DNA from: Leptodontidium sp. MPI-SDFR-AT-0119
Lineage: Eukaryota > Ascomycota > Leotiomycetes > Helotiales > Leptodontidiaceae
DNA: 64,000 nt
Reading direction: 5' to 3'
Assembly: GCA_020726505.1 (NCBI GenBank)
Contig: JAHLEZ010000008.1
Span: forward strand, 2,046,001 to 2,110,000
Shown here: one piece after another, positions 1 to 13,631 of the stretch
How the letters are laid out: each line of letters begins with the position of its first letter
How positions within the stretch are numbered: position 1 is the first letter of the stretch
The notes under the pieces: generated by a model
Database searches by the model: none
Seen by the model: the letters and a program-made list of their open reading frames with translations, nothing else
Told to the model about the DNA's origin: nothing
Translations under genes and position numbers: made by a program

Positions 1-3000
1 CCCCATCCCATCCCATCCCATCCGTGCGGAGTATTCCACATTATGACACCTTCACCTGCACACACCCACGCTTCGCCTCGCCTCACCTCACCTCACCTCA
101 CTCATGCCTCTCTCATACCCCCCTTCTATCACCACATTCTAGAAGGGAGGAAGAGTCAAGCCAAACTCTCACCCCCTCATCTGAACCCCGGCCCAGCCCT
201 CTCGATCTACAAACCCATCCCTCATCAGCAATGCAACACCAGCACCAACATGCATGCCAAGCGCATCGAGCATTTCTCCCTCGTAACGTTTCATCTCCTT
301 CCTATCTCAGATCTGCAGAGCCCGCTTCTACGCCACAGCAGTAGAGAAGGAACGCGGATAGGCTCCGCTTAAGCGCTGCTTGGTTTCTGCAGCTCTCCCT
401 CCCCTCTCCTCTCCTCTCCTCTCACCCTCGTTCGTCCTCTCACTACCGCTGAGAAATAGGATCTTTGGACGGTCCGTCGAATCAGGCGGTGTAGGTCGCG
501 AGGCTGCGCTGGCTTGCAGCTAGCTCGGACTCGGGAAGGGGACCGAAGAAAGAGGCGAGCTCGAAGCAGAGATGAGGATGCCCCCTCAAAACATCCCCTT
601 ATTCTCGGAGGGCGGGAACTACTCCACATGCAATGCTGAGAACAGTAAATGCCAGCAGCTGGAATTGATTTGATGATTACTGCAGTTCAGACTTTTCTCT
701 TACAGTTTTCTTTTTCCTTTTCTCTGCATGTCGGCGATATAGCGGGCGCGGCGCTGCTTTCTCACTCACTCGGGTACGGTATCTCACTGTTACACAGCAC
801 CACACGGGAAGGGCGATCATGTCGTATTCACGGTCGAGTTTAGCCCAGCTTACACTTACTTTACGCATTTTCAAATCCACATCACGAAAGTTCAGAAAAC
901 AATGAAACGAATGATTGACAACCCCAACCAAACACCTTACATCTTAAGAAAATCTGAATCTGAATCAGGGACGCGAGATTGATTCCCTTCCCTTCTCTTC
1001 CGTGAGTGAGGGAGCGCAGCGAAGCGGCTTGCAATAATCAGGACTCAAGAAATAGATACCACGACCGCGGACATATATCCCGATTTGGATAGCTTCTCAT
1101 CCCTTACTCAAGATTTCAAAACCGAAGTGGAGTCAAAAAGCCAGAATAGGACAAAACAGGTTCTCGCTTACCGCAAGCCGGACTTCTCATCTCATCTTCT
1201 TATCGACCGCTTGCTACTTCCGATGTTTACTGTATAGAATTTGTGGTTCCCTCCCCCCGCAGGAAAAGCTCAGACAAGATGCTCAGACGGATAGATGTTA
1301 TGTAAAGAATCCGGCATTTAAATCAGCCCATGCCGTCAGATCAAATCAGATGAGATGAGGACGAGGCTGTGGCGCGCCCGGTGTTGGTCTCTCGCGAGGA
1401 CTCTCCTTCTCTGGGAACGATCTGAGTACGGTACGGCATATGAGTACTAGATAGTAAGCTTAGAGAGGAACGAGGCTTGAGCTTGGAGAGGGCGCGCGTG
1501 AAAAAAAAAAGCTAAGTTGTGGGGAAGAGAGACGGCGGCGGCGATGGTGGCGGTGGACGGTCAAGTTGATTTAGTGTAGTGTGAAGCCATTCATTCATAG
1601 TAAGGTTTGGGCTGGCCGTTTACGAATACTTAGTGTTAGTGCTCTGGGTGTGGTGAAGGCGTGCTGCTGCGTCCTGTGTCCTGTGTTTACGTGATAGTGA
1701 AGATACGGTAGATTGACTAGCCAGACAGGTGACAACGATGCCATCTCAGCACAAGTCAGGTCACACCGACTCAGGGGTCAGCAGTAATCCCCAGCTCTCA
1801 TTGGACAGATGGGAGAGATTCAGGTGACAGTTCCTGGAGACGAGGTCGTTCGATAGGTCAGGTCAGGTAAGTAAGTGGGCAGAGTACCTACCGTCAGCGC
1901 CAGGTCGACCATCGAATGCTTCTTGTTCTTGTTCTTTCGTCGTTCGGCGGCTTCCATGGTGGCTGGAGCGAACGCTTCGATGCAGACTTCGATGGCTTCT
2001 AGTGTCCCCGAGCCGTGTCTTAGTCGCTGCTGTGGGTACTTGAGATAGCGCAATGTGAGTGAGCACGCACGCACACACGCATCGCATCGCCCGCCACTAT
2101 TTTAGCTCGGAAGAGAGAGTGTGAGCTAGATAATCCCTGGAGTTGCATTAGTTGTGAGCTACGACTGGGATCCGTGGTTCGAGGAGATTTCATTGGTGGA
2201 TCAGAGGAGGGCACCCCTGAGTAAGGAGTGGCCCTTTTTGGGTTGTGCCCGTTCGTTTCCTTCCCACTTAGCCTAGGTACGAGGCGAGTCGAGTCGAGGT
2301 CGAGGGGAAGATGTGTTGTGCTGTTTGTTGTGTTCGAATAACTCGGTGCCGGTGAGGGGATGTGATGTGAGATGAGGTGTGGTGTGCTGTTGATTTGTGT
2401 CTTGTCTTGCTTTGTTGTCGCCGCTGGTGTTTAACAAGCGGGATCCTACAAAACAACTACTCGGTCTTGACACTTACCTATCTCATCTCATCGCGGAATG
2501 GCTGGCAACTACCAGATGATTGAAGCGTAGATAAGCGTAAACAACCGTTTGACTGTCAGTCTCTTATCTTGCTTCGATCGAAGTCTAATTGTTACTAAGT
2601 AACTGTACTGAAGCCATACGGAATACCTAGCTAGGCAAGCTGTGAAGATCACAAAAACTCAGCGTGGATGAGGGCTTGATTTGACTAATTACCAGGACAG
2701 ACTTCTCGGAGTTTCCTGAACCTACTTATTAGACTTTTTTCCTTTTTTCTCTTTTCCTTGTTTTGTTCGCGGCTGTTCTTCTTATCTTGATGTCAACAAC
2801 CTTATGTACTAGTTTTAAATCAATCTACTTATGAGACTCACTAGTTAGATACGGGAATACGGGATCGGCGGTTTCTGTACAACATACACCGAGAAGACGA
2901 GGAAACGAGAGGGAAACGATCATCAGAGTTCGAAAAACAGCTTTGCAATCAGGTCCAGGTCCCCTCTCCCCCCTCCCCTGCCCGTACCTGCCGTACTGTA

Positions 3001-5453
3001 CTCCACAACGACCGATGCACGCCGGTGTTCTAGAAGGATGGAATCGCGAGAGGCCATGGGTTGATCCATGAACGAACATAAGGTAGTGAGTGAGTCTTGG
3101 CGTCGTGGGATGGAGAGAGTGTGTATGCGAAAGGGGGAAGGTGGAAGTTGATGAACATGGAAGATATGCAGCCTCGAGGTCGTCTCCTCCTGCCCCTCCA
3201 AGGCTGTCACGGACCCCTCCGATATGTGTCTTTGGCTCATGCTCATGCTCGTGCTCATGTCAATTATTGCTGTCAAGCTGTTGTTGATCGAGTGAGGAGC
3301 TTGAGCTGTTCGAACGCAGATGCAGATGCACAAGCAGAAGGTCAGGGTAGCTAGGTAGGGGTAGGTAGGGAGGTAGGGTGACTTCGAGCTGCAATGTAAT
3401 GTAGTTTATAGTACCTACAGTCCCTACCTCCCATTGAAATGCGCCAGCGATCCAAGTCATGCTGCCCAAGGAAGTCATGCCGGCGCATGCACGCCTGCTG
3501 TAGGAACAGTCTTGGACAGCGAGCGATGCGATTGATGGATGTGTGTGGATGTGAAGTCCAGGCCAGGCCAGGCCTATGATGTTGGCATCAGTCAATCAGT
3601 CAGTCATAGTCAGTCCTGACAAACGTGATGTGATCTGCTGGATGCGATGCGATGCCAGCATTATTGTCAACAATGGTACTCAGGCCAGGTAGGCACGGAT
3701 GCTGGCAGGGGTGGGAATAGCAGCAGCGCGACGCTCAGGGCACGCCCCTTGATGTTCCATTCAGTTTCTCTTCATTCCTGTTCATCTTCATCTTCCATCA
3801 CCCTAATCAACCCCTCACATCACCATCTGAAAGTTGCCTGTCAGTCAGTTGCTTTAAAGTTACAGTTGCTGTGCATGCGCGCATTCCTTATCTCCTGTCA
3901 TTGCTTATCGTTGGCTTCCCAAGCACTGTCCCCTTGAATGGCGCTCTGTACCTACAGGGGTCAAGGTAGCTTTCGTTACCTGACCGGGTATGGATGAAAT
4001 AGATTACTCTACCAGTCGTCGAGAACCTGAACTTGAGAAAAGAGATCCATCCTACGGACTTGTACTGAGTAGATCCCGGATCCCAGTGTTGCGCGAGAAT
4101 TGGCTCATCCATCGGGACGGCAGTGGTGCGGGACTGTACTGCACTGAACGTAAGGATTGAGGCAATTGCGTTCGGATCGCGGGTTTATTTATTTTTGCAG
4201 TATTTACCGATGTATCATTGGTCCATTGGAAGAAGATCGATCTGAGAAGGGAGGGATCTTTGCGTTTAGGAGAGTTTAGCAAAAAAACGCCATTTTTCAA
4301 CGGCTGGGCTGGTGGGGGCGCTGAGGGGCTGAGTGAGGGCTGGGCTGCTTGGGCTTTTCGCTCTTCGGCTTGCGGTAAATACTCCGTAAGTACTCCGTAC
4401 TTTAGTCAAGCATTCGTTCATACGGCATTGCCGCGGGAGCCAAACAAACTTCACAGCCTGCATCAAAAGCATCCCATCTGCATCTGCATCTGAGGTGTTC
4501 TTGTTTGTGTTGCCCCCACAGACATCAGCCATTAGCTCTTTCTCTCACACCTACACTCACACCCGCACCACCACCACCACCACCACCAGAAGTCAAAAAT
4601 TCGCCGTCAATGGCTGATTGACGCCTGTGGCTTTTTTTTCATCGATGTCCCGAGGTGAAGCGGGCGGCGAAGCGGGAAATAAAAATATGGAATCATCATG
4701 GAAGGAAAATAGAAGAAGGCAAAGAAAGCCCAGCCAGCCGTCCGCCCGCCTCGTTTTGTCTTGCCATGCCGTCTGGCCGTGCCTTGATTTGTCTTACATC
4801 TCGTCTTCGGCTTCACATTCTTTTCATTCTCAATCCTTCAACTTTACCGTACCGGCTGGCGCGCACTTTTCATCCCATCCCATCCCATATCATCTCATCT
4901 CCGGTGGTGCAGACTTCTAAACACGCTACTCAGCTTGGGATTCGGTTCGATGGCGCGTGAGTACTAAGTAGACATTCGCTTCCGTATCCGTAGTCTGTCT
5001 CCATAGCATACCATAACATCATTATGGAACCGGTATTCGCGATCCTATGATTTTTTTTGGTAGCGGGGGGGGGGGCTGTACTCAACGCTACGCGAAAGTA
5101 CTCCGTAATCTATTCTTCGGCTTTCCTGTCTGTCTGTCGCGCATTGGCGCCGGCGATGATGGGATGGTGGATGGGATGGATATGGATCTTGAAGGTGGTG
5201 ATGGTGAGGCTTGAGCCACCCCGGAACATGGCAGGCATTAGCTCAGAGAAGTTTATTGTTAGTGGGCAAGGGCCAATTGAAGTCCCGGCGCCGCCGCCGG
5301 TGTGAGGCGATAGACAGGCTCTCCCCAGCGGGCGGCGGCTTCACATGATAGAAAGAACAGGCTCTGGAAGACTGAAGGAAGGGAGGTTCTGGGGGTCGCA
5401 TCGCGGGCTCGGTGATTGTAAGTGCGGGCGGTGTTGCACTGACTGGCGCAGCT

Positions 5454-5521
5454 GGCGGATGGCAGATGGCAGATGGCAGATGGCAGATGGCAGATGGCAG
5501 ATGGCAGATGGCAGATGGCAG
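5454..5521. repeat. GGCAGAT heptamer tandem array
   Basis: One variant unit (GGCGGAT) is followed by eight perfect GGCAGAT units and a partial one. The period of 7 cannot stay in one reading frame, so the array is non-coding. It lies in the gene-free region upstream of the Zn2Cys6 gene. Confidence 0.95.
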
Positions 5522-8500
5522 GTTTGCGCGATGATGTTTCTGTTTTGGTATCAAGGACCTGATTGACTGCCATTTCGAAGTTAAGACGGGATGGGATGCT
5601 GGGTGCTGGCTGGGTTGAGGATGGGCATGGCATGGATTTGCTTGTGAAATGTCATGCCGATACGGTTTGATAATTTAAGATCCTGAAATCTAAGGAAAAT
5701 TGAATGGAGCGTAAATCAAGGCAGGGCAAGGAGAAATAAAATAAAAAACATAGTTAAGCTTAATGTCTCGCAGCAAAGTGCAAGTGCAGGTTTAAGCAAG
5801 CATGCTCTGAAACCCTCATCCTCTGATTTGCGCCATCCCGTCATGAGCACGCCTCAACCTTGAACAGACAGCACACACAAACACACACAGACACACACAG
5901 CAGGGACGGACGGGCCTCGACCTGGCGTGATCGAACTGCCTGGTTGGGACGGTGCAGCGAATTACGGCTTGTGATCATCCTCCCCATCAGTTACTGAGTG
6001 TGGTTGCAATTACTATTTTTTGCCTGCGAGACATCTCAAGAGAGTATGGCTGCTGCGTGGGAGTGAGTGAGTGCGCCCGCCGTGCGGGTGGGTTAGTTGA
6101 GGTTCGAAGCATCGAAGCATGAAGCAAAAGAACACTAATGAACGGTACTGTACCGCTGTTTGGCGCGAGAGAGCGGCACGGAGGAAATCTGCATATTGCA
6201 TATTGCAGATGAGGGGGAAGGAAAAGGGACTTTGACTAATAGGTGATTTATCGTTGGACACTATTACCTACTGAAATTCGGAATTTAAATGGTAAAGGAG
6301 AGGGGAGAGCAAGTTTAATAATTGAAATGAGAAAAATGAGGGGAAAAGATGGACTAAATCTTATCGTTGGAAAAATAAATTCTCCTAGTTATGCTTGTGC
6401 TACTGATAGGTAGGTTCTCACGAGACTTGGTTTGTAGGTAGTTCGAATTTGTTGGATGGATGGTTCGAATGAATGAGAGAAGCGAGAGGGGAGTTCAAAA
6501 AAGGGATCGACGGCTGGACCTGCGCTATGGAACGAGTACAGCTTGTCTATTCGTGCTTGGAATCCATGATACTGAGCTGAGCTGAGCTGCGCGACTAGTG
6601 ATACCAGGACTCAAGAGTAACTAACTAACTGGTCCCTGATTCTTCGAGGGGAGATTCGCACTTACCGACGCCCGAAAACTGTACCTGTCGCTCGTGCTTC
6701 TTGGTAGTTAGTTGAGTCTCAGAGAGTCAGAAACTACCTAGGTAGACAAAGTGCAAATAAGATCCATCCTTATGATTAGGAGAAGGGAACAGTACGGTAG
6801 GTACTTTGGTACGGAAAGTCAAACAAGCGATTCTCCCTCCACGAGATCCCTCGACTGAATCCTTTTATCCCTATCCCATCCTATATCGTCTGAACTTACT
6901 CAATATCGCATCGCATCCATCGATCTCGATGTCGAGAGAGGGGAAGTCTCGACTACCTACTTTCCTGGTGAGGTACGGAGCAGTTCCCTTCTGGTACTAG
7001 AACCAGAGCTAGAACTAGATAGAGAGGGGCAGGGCCAGCAGGACAGACATTACAGTTCTTGTGCAGAATGCAGAGTGCAGTGTGCAGTAGGTACAGACCA
7101 GGGGCGGGGTGGGGAGGGGAAGAGAGGGGATTCACAGATAGATGCAAGCAAGCGCTGGGAGTTAAAGGGGAGAGGGGCAGGGAGAGAGAGGAGCAGGCAG
7201 CGGAAGTGCCAGCAGCAAGCAACAGAAGCCCTCTCGAAGCTCTCTCGAAGCAGTGTGCAGCCAGTCTGGTGCAGCGCAGTACAGTCCCTCCGGAGGAAAT
7301 GCCTGTATGGAAGGCTGCAAAGAGCTTCCTCTGCAGAGAAGCGTTGAAGCCGAGACTGACGCTGGACCGACCGGCGGTGGCGTGTGATTGGCGGCGCATC
7401 TCGGGGGAAGGCAGTAAGTGGCATCGGGTGGCAGCGGTGGCAGCGGTGGCAGTGGCTGGCAGTCGCGATGGAAGCACCGTAGAGCAAAGAGAAGGCCTCG
7501 GCTGTGGCAAACCCCTGCCCTGAAATACCTTCCCTCAAATCTCAAATCGTCCCTCTTTCAGCCCCTGTCGTCGGTGGATAGACCCTGGCTGGAGCTAGTG
7601 CAGCTAAACTCGGAGCTAAGTGAACCTAAGTGACGCCCCCCGGCGGATTCTTGGTCTTGCCCTCTTCGCCCCCTGTTATTTCCTGCTGCTGAACCCTGGC
7701 AGGACCAGGGCCGCCCTGCGACCTGCTATCTCTAACAGTATTCGCCCCTGGTCGCGCCCGCCGTGCTGATCGACAGTTGAGCAGATATCTCTGCGCAAGT
7801 CAAGTTTGGTGTGTCTGGCTGCTGGCTGCTCCCTCTGCGCTGCGCTGCGCTGTTGCTGTTACTGTTACTGTTGACAGCTGGCTGGCTGGCTGGCTGGCTG
7901 ACTTGTTTGCTTATTCCTACTCCTATTCAGAGCGTAGAGTTATGTTACACTTCCGCTATTTCTCATATTCCTTAAGTTCAGTCAGTACAGTACAGTACAA
8001 TACAGTAAATAAAATACAGTACTTGCGCTCTGCCTACCTACCATTGTACAGGTATGTACTCCTCGCATCTTTACTACTCAAACCCTACCTTAGTTAGTCT
8101 CCCTGTATACCCCTCCTATCATTTCTCCGTGCCCATCCCATCCCATCCCATTCTGTCCTGTCCTATCCTATCCGCCGAACTGATCACCGAACCGAACCGA
8201 ATCAAACCAAATCAAATCCCTTGCCCTGCCCTGCCCTGTCATGTCCTGCCTTGCCTTGCTTGCCCTGGCTGCTCTTTGCCTGCTTGCTTGCCTCCTCCAA
8301 CTGCTGCTGCTGCTGCTTCCTCCCCCCATCCAGTCCAAGTCCAGTCCAGTCAAATGCCTCTATCCTATCAGATCACATCCACCCTCCCCCCTCCAGTAGT
8401 AGCCATTAGTCTAATCCTAAATCCATATCCATATCCATTTTCATACCGGACCCTTCCCCTACCTAGGTACCCTGCCCTACCCTGCCCTACTTTTCCCCCT

Positions 8501-8575
8501 ACCCTACCCTACCATATCCTATCCTACCTACCTATCCACACTCCCACTCACATCCATACCTCTGCATCTATCTCC

Positions 8576-8635
8576 CTACCTACCTACCTACCTACCTACC
8601 AAACCTACCTACCCACCTACCTTCGTACCTACCTA
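8576..8635. repeat. CCTA/ACCT tetranucleotide repeat tract
   Basis: Interrupted CCTA units run through this pyrimidine-rich segment. They are part of a larger C/T-rich tract (about 8050-8700) that ends 200 bp before the transcription factor start codon and may belong to its promoter or 5' leader. Confidence 0.85.
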
Positions 8636-8907
8636 CCACTCCCTCCCCTCCCTCCCACCACCCATCGTCCCCTCCCCCTCCCCCTCCAAGCCCGCCCTAG
8701 TTAGTTCGATGACCGCTTTCCTCATAATGGACGCCAATGCCCACTCAACCTCCTCCCGTATCCAGACGTTTGGCCCACGAGTGATTCTTGAACCTCAAAT
8801 TTTCCATTTCTTACACATAGCTTGCCCAATGTGCTCCATACCGCTCTAACAAATTTTCACTTCACTTCGACCCCCAGTTCGATTATCTGTTAACATCTGA
8901 TCTCACC

Positions 8908-11548
8908 ATGACTTTACCTCTCGCATGTCCTCCTTCCTCTTGCTCTCCCTCGGACCCGCCGACAGTACCACAGCGCAAGCGAAGGCGTCGAGCTCCTGCT
9001 AGCGGTGCTTCTGACGATTGCTTCGCATGTACCAAGAGGAGCCTCAAGTGCGACCGACGACGACCGTATTGTTCACAATGTTTGGAAGTGGGAAACGAAT
9101 GTTCGGGATACAAAACCCAATTGACTTGGGGCGTGGGTGTGGCGAGTCGAGGAAAACTACGCGGCTTATCTCTCCCCGTTGCGAGATCAGCTCCTGCTCC
9201 CAAGAGCCCACCGGCAAATCGACCACGAGCGGCGTCGACGGTGTCGAGACATCTCGATGGCAGCGAGGATGAGATCAAGATCAAGATGGAGACCATGGCC
9301 TCCATCCCCGCCAGCCCGTTTACGACTTATGACTTTGTCAATATGGCCCCCAATGGAGTTGCTCCTCCTATGCACCAGCTGCCGGAGTGGAATATGGCTG
9401 TATCTCATGATTACCCGATACATGACTATCACCAGGACGCCATGAACCACCAAAGACAACTGCCGCAATTACATCGACTGCACACTCTGAGCTTGGGAAG
9501 AAGTGATGGCATGGGACTGGCAAGCTCCATCGACTCATTAAGTACTTACGCAGAGAGCGATTATGCCTCCCCGATCAGTCAATCATTTCCCGATCACGAT
9601 GCTCCATTCATGAACAGCCCGATTCCCATGTACAATAGCTACTCGTCGAGGAATTCAACCGCAGATAGTCCTGCTGCGGGCATGATGGCCGATTCACGTG
9701 GTCCAACATCATGTCCCGAACACTTCTACGCGCAATCAGAAATCAGCTCGAGCATCAGCTCCCACCAGAATCAATATGACAATATCGAAAGCCGTCAACA
9801 TCAACCGTCCCCAGGTGCTCACGATCTGTTCTATGATGACGACATTCTGGGTAAGTTCGCATCAGCCTATACTTCGTGCATCGACTAACAAGCAAGGGGG
9901 TCTTCACCACGCCCAAGACGCAGAGATATATGCTACCAGCGCTCGATCGAGTCATTTTGGATGGACTTCGATCAATGATGATGATTCGCATTCCCAAGCC
10001 GCTTCGGAGTCGGATCCATATCACCTCAGTCATGACTCGATGTCATCCTCCTTCTCTTCAGAGATGTCTCCTCGTGTTTCTTTCTTCCTGGATTACTACG
10101 AGAAGATCATCTGCCCTTCGGTTGTTGTACTCGACAGCCCAAACAACCCCTATAGAGAACATATTCTCGCTCTCGCCTCTTCAAGTAAGAGTTTACAGCA
10201 CGCCATCTGTGCGCTTGCAGCTTGCAATCTTCGCATGAAGCGAAAACAATCGCTCGGACAAGATCATTGGCGCCAGCCTATCGAGCTTGAATTCCAGGAT
10301 CGAATCAATGGCGGATCCCGTCCCGTTCCCGTAAGGAGAACATCAAATCATCCCATGTCTCCAGAGGCGCCTCCAACAGACTCATCTCTCCAAGAAGAGT
10401 ATCAACACAGGACGCTAGCAGTCCACCTCCTGAACCAGCAATTAAGCGACCCCCAGAAAGCTCGCCATGACTGCGTTCTCGCAACACTATTCATTCTCTG
10501 CCATTACCGCATGTGCGAATCCGGCGTCGCACAATTCCGAACCCAATTCGCAGGTGTCAAGAAGATCCTAGGCATGCGCGACTCAGGAGTCGAGACTGGC
10601 AACTGGGGCTGGATGGAAACGCTCTTCACCTACTTCGACGGCATCGCAGCCAGTATCAACGATCGAGAAGCCCAACTGCGAGGTGGCTATCTAGAAATGA
10701 TCGCTAACCCAGTCCACCCCAATCACGCCTTAGAAAACGTCGCCGGTTGCGACTCGGTCCTCTTCAAAACAATCGGCAAGCTCGGCCGCCTAAACATGCT
10801 CTGTCAACACCGACCAGTCCTCGACCAAGCCGGCCCGCCAGACATGGAATCACGCCGTCCAGCACCTCCTCGACCACGCCCAGGATTGGCCGGCCAGGCA
10901 CTAGCCGACTTCTACAACCTACACGCACACAATTTCGACGGCAACGGGTTCGCTTCGACCCTCGACGACGACGCCGCCTTCCCAGCCCTCACATCTACAA
11001 CCTCTCATGATGACCTCCGCACAACCTTCTGGCTCGAGTGGAAAGCAGCCCGTCACGCCCTCCAGGAATGGGAATTCGATCCCTCCCGTCTCGTGTCCAC
11101 TCTCCCCGTCACTCCCTCCCCAACCCAACTCCGCGACTTCGGCTACATCTCAGAAGCCTTCCGCTACTCCGCCTTACTCTACACCGAGCGCCTCGCGTGT
11201 CCCAACCTCCCCTCCTCACACCTCAATTTCCAGAACCTAGTCTCGCAGGTTCTATTCTACGTCACAAGTCTGGAGCAAGGGTCCGGTGCCGAGAAATTCT
11301 TGTTGTGGCCCTTGTTCATCAGCGGGAGTGAGTGTGTGAATGAGCTGCAGCAGAGTATTGTGAGGACGAAGTGTAGAGAGATCATGGGACGCAGTGGATA
11401 CCTGAATAACCTCGCCGGGTTGGAAGTTCTTGAGAAGTTGTGGGCGGAGAAGGAAGATGGAACGTGTGCTGGCAATGGCGAGTTTGGCGTCCCGTTCAGG
11501 TGGTCTAAGTTCATGGAGAGTAGTGATGGGGAGTGGATTATGGTGTGA
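8908..11548 (+). CDS. Zn(II)2Cys6 fungal transcription factor
   Basis: This is a nuclear sequence-specific DNA-binding regulator, 864 residues from two exons (8908-9850 and 9897-11548). The 46-nt intron has GTAAGT, a CTAAC branch and a CAAG acceptor, and joining it restores one frame. Cysteines 38, 41, 48, 55, 58 and 65 form a C-x2-C-x6-C-x6-C-x2-C-x6-C cluster that binds two zinc ions, preceded by a basic run (KRRRR). Just after it is a GVGVASRGKLRGL stretch that I recall from a conserved group of ascomycete C6 regulators. The middle is Ser/His/Gln rich. The C-terminal half, from about residue 390, is helical with Cys/Leu-rich segments like the fungal-specific transcription factor domain (Fungal_trans_2 type). 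Target genes are unknown. The long upstream region suggests complex control. No symbol is assigned because several paralogous families share this architecture. Confidence 0.93.
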
Positions 11549-13631
11549 GCTGGTGGGAATGTCATGACTCTATCTATGACTATATCGGATGGTGATGTGA
11601 TTGGTCAGATGAGATGAGATGAGTGGATATCATCGTCATCATCGTGACGGCTTGACCTTGAGCTTGTGCTGGGCGAAGCTACACATGCATCCATATGCGC
11701 ATGGTTGCATCATTGCAGAAGGAGGAGATGAGATCTCAAGCGCAAAAGAAACAGAAACAGAAACAGAAACTCTCTCGGCATCTTATGGGACATTGGGTAC
11801 AGCATGCATGCATGGATCGGCTACTTGTTTTTTTCTTTTTTTCTTCCGGGGGGAACTCTTGTCATTGTTTTACTTTTACTTTGTCACGTTGCTCTGTTTT
11901 GTTGGCTCTGGGCGCTGGGCGCAGATATGGTAGCCTCGTAGTGCGAGGTGTCAATGCTATGCTATGCGATGCGATACGAAAAAACATGCTTAATGCATAA
12001 TGGCTAGATGATGTTATCGAGCAAGGTTTTTTTGGGGGTTGGGTTAGGTTGGGTTGGTATGGCATGGCATGGTATGGGTTAGTGGGCCGGGTATGTAAGA
12101 AGAGAAGGGTGGGTGTGCATGCATGGGATGGGGAGAAAGGGAAGGGATAGGAAAGGACAGGAAAGGAAAGGAAGGGGAGGAGGGATATATATATAGATGA
12201 GAGAGGAAAGAGATATATATATACCTCATGAAATACCACCGCTCTTACCAACTCCATTTACGTTCCTCGTTTGAGTAAAAGATAAAGAAATATGTCGATT
12301 TTAATCACCGTCTTTCAAGAAATATTCCTTCCTCGTACCCGTCGTAAGTATGTATATAATACAGTTCGAGTTTGAGTTTCGATGTTTAACCTCCTATAGA
12401 GTACAGGCGGTAAGTATCAAGGGCCCATCTTTAGCATCTTCACGCTTTTCTGGAGTATTGTAGAGTTGAGTGTATATATTTCTCACTAAACCTAAACCTA
12501 AACCCATCCATCCTTCACCAAGAATGAAAAAGGGAGGGCGAGCAGGAAAAGTTAACACGATCGATCGATCGATCGTTTTAATGATGATCATGTATTAAAA
12601 TAGTGAGTGAGTGGGAAGCGGAGGACCTCACTTGCTCACTCACTCTATCTGATATCTTGATCCTAATTCTAATTCTAATTCCGAGTTTTCATGCGTCAGT
12701 CGGGCTTGGGTTAGGTTGAGTTGAGTATTTTTTTTTGAGTACATATATTCTATTATTTTAGAGATGATCCTCTCTCTCTCCTCCTTGGTCGGAAATTTCA
12801 TATTTTTCATGTTGTAATCTTAACATAACAAACAAAAACGAAAACACACACACACAACTCTTCGCCATAATTTTCGACAAAGTTGAGCGGATCTGGATCC
12901 TTTTATTAATATTTTATTTTTATAGTTAAAAAGATTCTCGGAGGACTTCCTTTGATGTGCAATAAACGAGAAATAGTAATCCCCAACGATATGAAAAACG
13001 CCCGGTCTGCAGTTTTTTTTAATCTGAATTTACAGTGCGCACTGCGCAATGAGTGAGGAATTGGGGCTATGTTAATTCATTCCCCCCGTGGAAAGTATCT
13101 GTCTGTCTAAATTTGGATTTTACTACAGAAGAAGATTTTTTATTATTATTTCTTCTTTCTTTTTCATACTAACTTAATACTCTTGCGGGGTAGAGTAGAT
13201 AAGAGAGGGAATAAAAAAGTGTGTTTTGAAGTTCCGAAGTTTCTCGGCATCTGAAATACTATGATTTGACTTTTCGCTTAAACAGGCGACGTGATACCGG
13301 GTATTGTTTACTTCAGGTTGAGACGCTGTTGCCCTTGTGATTTTGAAGATTGGAATGAGGTGATGATTAAGAAGAAAATTACTGGGAATTTATTTCTAAT
13401 ATTTTATGGCTTGAGAGAGATCCTTTGCTTGGCTGGGTATGGACAGATGAGGGGTGAATTTGCGCGCGCGGGGAGGAGGGGGCTAGGGAAAGTAGCGGGA
13501 AAAAACGATCTTGCCGTAGATACAAGCTCGTCCTAAAGCCCCCATAAAGGACTCGTGGGCATTGATTTCATTAAGCTATTTGATTAGCTAAAGAAAAGTA
13601 CGGTGAGCTAATCCCGGCCTTTGCGCGAAAT
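11549..13631. other. Intergenic region, no gene seen
   Basis: This 2.1-kb stretch is AT-rich and low in complexity, with TATATA runs near 12186-12226, a GATC run near 12560 and poly-T tracts. It presumably holds the 3' end of the Zn2Cys6 gene and the 3' end of the converging dehydrogenase gene. I see no reading frame with family features. Confidence 0.7.

Larger units (their letters stand above)
1..8907. other. Long gene-free, repeat-rich region upstream of a transcription factor
   Basis: I find no supportable coding gene here. Open frames are short, overlap on both strands and have low-complexity composition. The stretch holds many microsatellites: CATCC runs at 1-23, CACC/CCA runs near 4565-4590, a GGCAGAT array (5454-5521), CTGG runs (7879-7902), and long pyrimidine tracts with CCTA repeats (8050-8700). 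It probably contains the promoter and possibly a long 5' leader of the Zn2Cys6 gene starting at 8908, since developmental regulators in filamentous fungi often have multi-kilobase upstream regions. A non-coding RNA cannot be excluded. Confidence 0.7.

Noticed and set aside
5454..5521. CRISPR-like array
   Set aside because: The 7-bp units are contiguous with no spacers, and the genome is eukaryotic. It is a microsatellite.
7050..7545. Overlapping frames of 90-185 codons on both strands
   Set aside because: They overlap in several frames, have low-complexity composition, and show no family pattern or credible splice structure.
8054..8704. A 216-codon Pro/Leu/Tyr-rich frame
   Set aside because: It is a translation of CCTA/CCCT repeats and pyrimidine tracts.
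12486..12505. Telomere-like CCTAAA repeats
   Set aside because: Only about three units, and not the exact TTAGGG-type repeat of most filamentous fungi. It is too short to mean anything.
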